Origin: Bacillus timonensis
GTDB taxonomy: Bacteria > Bacillota > Bacilli > Bacillales > Bacillaceae_L
Reading direction: 5' to 3'
Assembly (NCBI RefSeq): GCF_000285535.1
Contig: NZ_HE610988.1
Location: 103,737-167,736 of the forward strand
Length of the DNA stretch: 64,000 nucleotides
The stretch's first letter is position 1; each line of letters starts with the position of its first letter. The translations under genes and the position numbers were made by a program. The notes below the pieces were generated by a model. It was not told the DNA's origin, did no database searches, and saw nothing but the letters and a program-made list of their open reading frames with translations. Of the stretch, positions 59,433 through 64,000 are shown in pieces.

Positions 59433-60663
59433 ACTTACTTTAATTTTAGCATCCTTGTTTATATTAGTTGGGTGCTGGGATAAAGAGGAGATTGATTCAA
59501 GAGCCTATGTACTTGGTATAGGTTTAGACAAATCTGATATTAAAGGTTTTTTAAATATCACTTACTTAATATCTAATCCTGAAGCTGGCTCCACTCTGCA
59601 AGGGGGAGGCGGAAATGAGCCAACACATGAAACGATTACATTCAACGCTTCAAGTTTTATTCAATCTGAAGATATCGCAAATTCCGTAATTGCAAAGTCT
59701 ATAACATATGACATTTTAGACTTTTTTATTGTTTCAGAGGAACTTGCAAGGGATAAAGATTTTGTTCGCTGGATTTATGATGCAACTAAAGATCGTGAAA
59801 TTAGACGTGATACGAAAATTATTGTTGTAAAGGAAAACGCTAGTACATTTATTGAACGAAATAAACCAAAACTTGAAACAAGAAGACATGAATATTTTGA
59901 ACAGATATTTAATCATGCAACACAAATCGGCTTAATTCCAGATTCTGAAATACACAATTTTTTTCGAATAACTGAAGCGGATGCAGATTTATTTATTTCT
60001 GCCTATGCTACGACAATAGAGGACCATTCTACTGCCCAAAAAAACAATGATGAAGATTTAATTGCAGGAAAGTTGAAGGTGACTGGAAAAACAAATCCTG
60101 CTCAATTTCTTGGTTCTGCAGTTTTTAAAGAGGGCCAGATGATTGGAAAATTATCGGTCCAAGAAACCCGTATAACCCAATTGCTAAACAAATGGATGAA
60201 GAAACCGAGTTTTTTGGTTTCTGTACCTGATCCCTTCATGAAAAGGTATTATATTACTGCACGTTTCACACAAATAAACGCTCCACAAATTGATGTGGAT
60301 GTATCGAAACCAGCACCAAAAGTCACAATGAAACTTCCTATTCAAGCTGAAATTTTAACAGACCACAGTATGGTAAACTATGCAGGAGATGAAGAGAAAA
60401 GAAGAGAATTAAAAGAGCATTTAAAAAAAGGATTTGAACAAAGAATTACAAAACTGATTAAACGGTCCCAGGAGGAATTTAAAGCTGACCTTTTTGGGCT
60501 TTCTCTAATAGCAAGAAAACATTTCTTAACCATCCCACAATGGGAGAATTATGACTGGATGAAATCATATCCTGAAGCAGATATAAGCGTATCCGTCGAT
60601 ATCACATTTGGGGAGTTTGGGCGACAGTCGGAATTACCTAGCTACGAAAGGATAAGAGATTAG
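59407..60663 (+). CDS. Germinant receptor C subunit (GerAC family lipoprotein)
   Basis: The 418-residue lipoprotein is exported to the outer face of the spore inner membrane. A signal peptide ends in the lipobox LVGC, giving lipidated Cys23, followed by the family motif WDKEEIDSRA. Three alpha/beta domains follow, typical for GerAC proteins. It overlaps the end of the B-subunit gene by 26 bases. The frame is intact. Confidence 0.94.
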   Translation: MEIQVKISKLTLILASLFILVGCWDKEEIDSRAYVLGIGLDKSDIKGFLNITYLISNPEAGSTLQGGGGNEPTHETITFNASSFIQSEDIANSVIAKSITYDILDFFIVSEELARDKDFVRWIYDATKDREIRRDTKIIVVKENASTFIERNKPKLETRRHEYFEQIFNHATQIGLIPDSEIHNFFRITEADADLFISAYATTIEDHSTAQKNNDEDLIAGKLKVTGKTNPAQFLGSAVFKEGQMIGKLSVQETRITQLLNKWMKKPSFLVSVPDPFMKRYYITARFTQINAPQIDVDVSKPAPKVTMKLPIQAEILTDHSMVNYAGDEEKRRELKEHLKKGFEQRITKLIKRSQEEFKADLFGLSLIARKHFLTIPQWENYDWMKSYPEADISVSVDITFGEFGRQSELPSYERIRD

Positions 60664-60666
60664 GAT

Positions 60667-60825
60667 ATGACTTTCTTTATATATGTGGTGATGGCTATTA
60701 TGTTTATTTACACAGTCGGGTTTTCCATTTCCCTCTGGAAAGATAAAAACAAACTAGGTTCAATTGTTGTTTTCTGTTTAGCTTTGATTATAGCAATTGC
60801 ACCTTATTTTACAATTTTTACGTGA
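60667..60825 (+). CDS. Small two-span membrane protein, candidate germination D subunit
   Basis: A 52-residue protein lies 3 bases after the C-subunit gene. It has two hydrophobic segments (about residues 3-22 and 31-50) around a short charged turn (SLWKDKNKLG). Some gerA-type operons carry a fourth gene for a small two-span D protein that modulates receptor activity. Size, topology and position fit that type, but I do not recognise the sequence itself. The ribosome binding site is weak (TTAGGA), which suggests translational coupling. Confidence 0.6.
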   Translation: MTFFIYVVMAIMFIYTVGFSISLWKDKNKLGSIVVFCLALIIAIAPYFTIFT

Positions 60826-60969
60826 ATATTAGGGCCGATGGTGTATAAAGAATTATCTTTTGTACTAACATCAGCTTTTTTATTTTGGACAGACACAAGC
60901 AAGCATCTTTCCTCATAACATTAAGTAATAGGCAAATGCCTAGTTAAAGTAGTGTACTGATTTTGCTTA

Positions 60970-60977
60970 CATACACT
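60970..60977 (+). promoter_or_regulatory. Sigma-E/sigma-K-type -10 element of sigK
   Basis: CATACACT matches the mother-cell sigma-E -10 consensus (CATACAMT) exactly and lies 23 bases before the sigK ATG. The -35 region at the expected 14-base distance is a poor match. Confidence 0.5.
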
Positions 60978-61000
60978 ACGATTTATGTGGAGGTGAGCGA

Positions 61001-61714
61001 ATGTCTGGACTGCTGGCAGCATTAGGCTATTTTGTAAAAGAATTATTATTTTTAGTATCTTATGTGAAAAACAATGCTTTTCCTCAACCGTTATCTTCTT
61101 CTGATGAGAAGAAGTACTTAGAATTGTTGGCCGAGGGGAATGAACATGCTCGGAATATGTTAATTGAACATAATTTACGGTTAGTCGCTCATATAGTTAA
61201 AAAATTCGAAAACACTGGTGAGGACACGGAGGATCTCATTTCGATTGGAACAATCGGTTTGATTAAGGCAATCGAAAGCTATTCACAAGGTAAAGGAACA
61301 AAATTGGCAACGTATGCCGCGAGATGTATTGAAAACGAGATTTTGATGCACTTACGGGCTCTAAAGAAAACAAAGAAAGATGTTTCCCTTCACGACCCGA
61401 TTGGTCAGGATAAGGAAGGAAATGAAATAAGTTTAATAGATGTGTTAAAATCCGAATCGGAAGATGTGATTGAAACCATCCAATTAAACATGGAGCTTGA
61501 AAAAATCAAAGAATATATTGATGTCCTTGATGACAGGGAAAAAGAAGTCATTGTGGGCAGATTTGGACTTGATTTAACAAAAGAAAAAACGCAGCGTGAA
61601 ATTGCAAAAGAGCTAGGCATCTCAAGAAGCTATGTTTCACGTATCGAAAAACGTGCTTTAATGAAAATGTTTCATGAATTTTATCGAGCAGAAAAAGAAA
61701 AGAAAAAGTCATAA
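61001..61714 (+). CDS. sigK: Mother-cell sporulation sigma factor, pro-sigma-K, uninterrupted
   Basis: The 237-residue late mother-cell sigma factor is complete in one frame. The N-terminal pro-sequence ([20 protein letters not shown]) precedes [11 protein letters not shown], the known start of the mature form after SpoIVFB cleavage. Regions 2 ([19 protein letters not shown]), 3 and 4 ([20 protein letters not shown]) are intact. In B. subtilis 168 the skin element splits this gene into spoIVCB and spoIIIC; here nothing is inserted. It has a GGAGGTGAGCG ribosome binding site. Confidence 0.98.
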   Translation: MSGLLAALGYFVKELLFLVSYVKNNAFPQPLSSSDEKKYLELLAEGNEHARNMLIEHNLRLVAHIVKKFENTGEDTEDLISIGTIGLIKAIESYSQGKGTKLATYAARCIENEILMHLRALKKTKKDVSLHDPIGQDKEGNEISLIDVLKSESEDVIETIQLNMELEKIKEYIDVLDDREKEVIVGRFGLDLTKEKTQREIAKELGISRSYVSRIEKRALMKMFHEFYRAEKEKKKS

Positions 61715-61718
61715 AGTA

Positions 61719-61747
61719 GGGTGGATTGCATATTTTGCAATCCACCC
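61719..61747. terminator. Strong terminator of sigK
   Basis: A perfect 12-bp stem (GGGTGGATTGCA/TGCAATCCACCC) with a 5-nt loop lies just past the sigK stop. Only TTT follows directly on the plus strand. Confidence 0.75.
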
Positions 61748-61760
61748 TTTAGGTTTTAAA

Positions 61761-61841
61761 TTATAGTTCTACACTTACTTCTGTCCCAATGATTATTGCA
61801 ATAACCGAAGTAACAACAATACCCATAACAATTATAAACAT
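61761..61841 (-). CDS. Candidate 26-residue hydrophobic peptide
   Basis: A short frame encodes a single membrane span (about 17 hydrophobic residues beginning MFIIVMGIVVTS) and an acidic end (TEVSVEL). GGAGG lies 9 bases before the ATG at 61841; an ATG two codons earlier is possible but too close to it. I do not recognise the family. The good ribosome binding site and clear membrane-peptide character are the only support. It is convergent with sigK across the sigK terminator. Confidence 0.45.
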   Translation of the reverse strand: MFIIVMGIVVTSVIAIIIGTEVSVEL

Positions 61842-61970
61842 ATCCATCAACCTCCATAAAAGAGATATACTTCTTACTTTTACTTTATCACTTAGGAACT
61901 GTGTATACCTTACCCACATTTGAAAATTCTGTTACCGAAATTTGACAAAATTAAGGCAACAATACCAAGC

Positions 61971-62004
61971 AAAAAGGAGCACCGCTTAAGGTACTCCTTT
62001 TTTT
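61971..62004 (-). terminator. Bidirectional terminator downstream of the yrzI cluster
   Basis: A stem with one mismatch (AAAAAGGAG.ACC with GGT.CTCCTTTTT) has T-runs on both strands. It lies at the end of the minus-strand small-gene cluster at 62025-62335. Confidence 0.7.
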
Positions 62005-62024
62005 GAAACTACTGGTTATTTTTC

Positions 62025-62157
62025 TTAGAAAATAGAATTGTAAAAATAAGCACGTGAACCGATAGCATTCATTAACTCCTCCCAAAATGATTGTTCGTTA
62101 GGTGGAATCTTTCTCCACAGATAACCAAGCTATAATCGGACAACTTTTCATTAACAT
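62025..62157 (-). pseudogene. Candidate small gene with a frame break
   Basis: An ATG at 62157 behind AAAGGGG opens a frame that stops early after VEKDST. A second frame (62025-62123) without a start codon reads convincingly as protein (LWRKIPPNEQSFWEELMNAI, then GSRAYFYNSIF). Joining them needs a one-base deletion or two-base insertion, unlike the homopolymer undercalls elsewhere. I do not recognise the family. It could be decay, error or chance. Confidence 0.3.
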
Positions 62158-62191
62158 ATTCATTCCCCTTTCATTATTTTTTTGTTGTTGA

Positions 62192-62335
62192 TTAAAATAA
62201 GCGAATCATTGAATACTGGCGATCCTTCATTTCTTCCATAAGCTTATTTACTCTTTGCTCACGTTCATACTCTTCGATTGATTTTTGTCGTTTTGAAATC
62301 GAGATAGTTAAAAAGAATAGATTGATGGTCATCAT
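62192..62335 (-). CDS. yrzI: YrzI-family small protein
   Basis: A 47-residue protein begins MMTINLFFLTISISKRQKSI and continues with a strongly charged helical part (EEYEREQRVNKLMEEMKDRQ). The hydrophobic start and charged remainder are typical of the YrzI small-protein family of spore formers, annotated as probable sporulation proteins. AAAGGAGGTGG lies 6 bases before the ATG at 62335. The gene sits between sigK and the mccB-yrhC genes. The function is unknown. Confidence 0.8.
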   Translation of the reverse strand: MMTINLFFLTISISKRQKSIEEYEREQRVNKLMEEMKDRQYSMIRLF

Positions 62336-62393
62336 TTACCACCTCCTTTTTTGGGTATATTTCATTGATTTGTAGGAAAAAAAGACACAAAAA

Positions 62394-62420
62394 CGCCACA
62401 GGCATACTAGTCCTGTGGCG
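62394..62420 (-). terminator. Hairpin 1 of a tandem pair
   Basis: A perfect 9-bp stem (CGCCACAGG/CCTGTGGCG) with a 9-nt loop is followed by TTTT and later seven T on the minus strand. It ends the short transcript from 62573. Confidence 0.65.
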
Positions 62421-62438
62421 TAAAAAAGGCATAATAAA

Positions 62439-62466
62439 GCCACAGGTAAACTATTCCACCTGTGGC
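62439..62466 (-). terminator. Hairpin 2 of a tandem pair
   Basis: A perfect 9-bp stem (GCCACAGGT/ACCTGTGGC) shares eight stem bases with hairpin 1, which lies 18 bases away. The T-tract behind it is weak (TTTATT). Confidence 0.5.
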
Positions 62467-62489
62467 ATAATTAACATATCTTTAAAAGA

Positions 62490-62573
62490 TTAGAAATTAA
62501 TCACCGGTTTGGTCGAATAGATTGTTCCATATGAAATTTTTGAATTTGTCATGCCAATTGTTAATTTGATCAT
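62490..62573 (-). CDS. Candidate 27-residue peptide
   Basis: An ATG at 62573 with GGAGG 9 bases upstream opens a 27-codon frame (MIKLTIGMTNSKISYGTIYS and seven more). The adjacent frame over the same bases reads NNWHDKFKNFIWNNLFDQTG and D, which looks more like protein. One extra A in the AAA at codon 3 would link the ATG to that frame. I do not recognise either peptide. A real small gene seems likely, but which frame is used is open. Confidence 0.4.
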   Translation of the reverse strand: MIKLTIGMTNSKISYGTIYSTKPVINF

Positions 62574-62657
62574 TTTACTCGACCTCCTTTGTCATTAATT
62601 TTTTCCTACTGTGGTAATTATAACCAATATAGCTATGAATGTAAACACTTTTTTTGT

Positions 62658-62692
62658 AAAAAAAATCCTTCTCTCAACAATGTAGGAGAAGG
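62658..62692 (-). terminator. Terminator of mccB-yrhC
   Basis: A 7-bp stem (CCTTCTC/GAGAAGG) with a 12-nt loop is followed by A and eight T on the minus strand, directly past the yrhC stop. Confidence 0.8.
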
Positions 62693-62696
62693 TCAA

Positions 62697-62927
62697 TTAT
62701 TCTTCAATTTGTTTTTTGTATTTAATGGCTAGTACAAAAAATGTAAAAGACAAGCTTAAAAAAATGAGAGTTGAACCCATCATTGTATATATTTGAAACG
62801 AAGAGTGTTCCTCGGGTATGATAATACCAATATACATAAAGGAACTTAATACAAGAAGAATGTATCCGAAACTTGTATAATCTGCGATTTTACTACGAAT
62901 GTTTTTCGTTTGTTTATTTTGTTCCAT
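62697..62927 (-). CDS. yrhC: YrhC-family membrane protein
   Basis: The 76-residue protein has two membrane spans (about residues 20-40 and 46-68) between a charged N-terminus and a Lys-rich end. It corresponds to B. subtilis YrhC, which follows mccB (yrhB) in the methionine-to-cysteine operon, the same order as here. The ATG at 62927 has AGGTGA upstream; a slightly longer frame lies within that site. A hairpin separates it from mccB. Its role is unknown. Confidence 0.82.
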   Translation of the reverse strand: MEQNKQTKNIRSKIADYTSFGYILLVLSSFMYIGIIIPEEHSSFQIYTMMGSTLIFLSLSFTFFVLAIKYKKQIEE

Positions 62928-63034
62928 TTTCCAGTCACCTACCAAACTAGTAAACTTACACCCTATGATAACATACTTAGAAAGCCTATATAGGATGTAA
63001 AATTTAGCAGTTTTTTGGGCGAATGAAATAAGTA

Positions 63035-63061
63035 AACCTCTAGCTTAAACGGCTAGAGGTT
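63035..63061 (-). terminator. Terminator between mccB and yrhC
   Basis: A perfect 10-bp stem (AACCTCTAGC/GCTAGAGGTT) with a 7-nt loop lies 6 bases past the mccB stop, with a moderate T-tract (TTTACTTATTT). Partial read-through into yrhC is plausible. Confidence 0.65.
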
Positions 63062-63066
63062 ATACT

Positions 63067-64000
63067 TTATTGTAAACTTTGTTCAAGGTCTTCGATTAAG
63101 TCCTCAACATCTTCTAATCCTACTGATATCCGAACTAATCCGTCACCAATACCTAGTTCTGCACGACGATCTTTTGGAATAGAGGCATGTGTCATCTTAG
63201 CTGGTACTGAGATCAAACTTTCAACTGCGCCTAAGCTTTCCGCCAATGTGAAGTATTTAACCTTGCTTAGCAACTTATCGGCATTCTCAGCACTCCCAAC
63301 ATCAAAGGATACCATCCCACCAAAGCCTTTTGCTTGTTCCTTCGCGATGGCATGATTCGGATGTGTTTCAATTCCAGGATAGAACACCTTTTTAACAGCC
63401 GGATGATTTTGTAGGAACTCCACAATCTTATGTGTATTTTCTTCATGCTCTTCCATCCGAACTCCAAGTGTACGGATTCCTCGAATCAATAACCAAGAAT
63501 CCTGAGGACCAAGTACCCCACCAGTTGAGTTTTGAACAAAATGTAAATCCTCACCTAGTTTTCCTGAATTCACGACAACCAGACCAGCTACTACATCACT
63601 ATGACCACCAATATATTTTGTTGCACTGTGTAGGACAATATCAGCACCAAGAGCAATAGGAGTTTGCCAATATGGAGTGCTAAAGGTGTTATCAACGATT
63701 GTTAACAAATTGTGCTGTTTTGCAATTTCTGAAGCACCTTTTATATCTGTAATTTTCAATAAAGGATTTGTAGGTGATTCAATGTAAATCGCTTTTGTAT
63801 TTTCACGAATTTCTCCTTCAATGTTGTTTAGGTCGCTTGTATCAACAAATGTTGAATCAATTCCTAAGCGGTTTAGAACTTTTGTCATTACACGATAGGT
63901 GCCACCATAAACATCATCGGTTAAAATAACATGGTCCCCACTATTAAACAACATCATTACAGCTGTGATAGCAGCCATACCTGAACCAAAGGCAAAGCCT
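63067..64000 (-). CDS. mccB: Cystathionine gamma-lyase/homocysteine gamma-lyase MccB (start outside window)
   Basis: This is the C-terminal 311 residues of a PLP-dependent trans-sulfuration enzyme; the frame stays open to the window edge. The PLP-binding Lys is in LHSATKYIGGHSDVV. The residues upstream of 63978 read FAFGSGMAAITAVM, the family's conserved segment, so the true start lies beyond base 64000. It cleaves cystathionine to cysteine in the reverse pathway. Related gamma-synthases share these motifs; the following yrhC favours MccB. Confidence 0.9.
   Translation of the reverse strand, partial: GFAFGSGMAAITAVMMLFNSGDHVILTDDVYGGTYRVMTKVLNRLGIDSTFVDTSDLNNIEGEIRENTKAIYIESPTNPLLKITDIKGASEIAKQHNLLTIVDNTFSTPYWQTPIALGADIVLHSATKYIGGHSDVVAGLVVVNSGKLGEDLHFVQNSTGGVLGPQDSWLLIRGIRTLGVRMEEHEENTHKIVEFLQNHPAVKKVFYPGIETHPNHAIAKEQAKGFGGMVSFDVGSAENADKLLSKVKYFTLAESLGAVESLISVPAKMTHASIPKDRRAELGIGDGLVRISVGLEDVEDLIEDLEQSLQ

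Overview
The window is chromosomal core sequence from an endospore-forming, naturally competent-type member of the Bacillaceae (low-GC Firmicute). The gene content and order follow the yqe-yqf region of Bacillus subtilis almost gene for gene. Sporulation genes (sigK, spoIIP, gpr, sda, yqfC/yqfD, a gerA-type operon), comE genes, a T-box upstream of glyQS and a CIRCE operator upstream of hrcA all fit. Genus and species cannot be read from the sequence alone. No rRNA, tRNA, CRISPR array, prophage or transposase was seen.

Layout. 0-6 kb (minus strand): dnaG-sigA, followed by a five-span membrane protein, an acyl-CoA dehydrogenase and cccA. A decayed yqxD lies just upstream of dnaG. 6-18 kb: yqfL, ccpN, glyS-glyQ with a T-box leader, recO, yqzL, era, cdd, dgkA, ybeY, pgpH and phoH. 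18-23.6 kb: yqfD, yqfC, a sigma-W-type nfeD-floA-yqfB operon, yqeY and rpsU. 23.9-34.3 kb: a Na/Pi transporter, deoC and the heat-shock/RNA-modification operon hrcA-grpE-dnaK-dnaJ-prmA-rsmE-mtaB. 34-42 kb: hemW, lepA, yqxA, spoIIP, gpr, divergent rpsT, and holA. 42-53 kb: yqzM, comEC-comEB-comEA, divergent comER, then yqeM-rsfS-yqeK-nadD-yhbY-aroE-yqeH-yqeG, and sda behind a DnaA-box cluster. 53-61 kb: psd, pssA, pepF and a gerAA-AB-AC operon with a small fourth gene. 61-64 kb: an uninterrupted sigK, several very small genes including a YrzI-family gene, yrhC, and the 3' part of mccB cut by the window end.

The genes form an information-processing and cell-cycle block: replication priming, sigma factors, ribosome assembly, tRNA charging and modification, and protein folding. 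It is interleaved with sporulation and envelope functions.

The main anomaly is a set of single-base reading-frame breaks in sigA, dnaG, rsmE and gerAB. All lie at or next to A/T homopolymers of 6-8, and each is repaired by one extra base to the normal family length. Two of these genes are essential, so residual homopolymer sequencing errors are the likeliest explanation. yqxD carries several lesions that are not all of this kind and may be truly decayed. Other points of interest are intergenic fold-back repeats (one may supply the -35 of the glyQS promoter), a terminator that buries the yqfC ribosome binding site, and a cluster of tiny genes next to sigK. I found no convincing new multi-gene system here.
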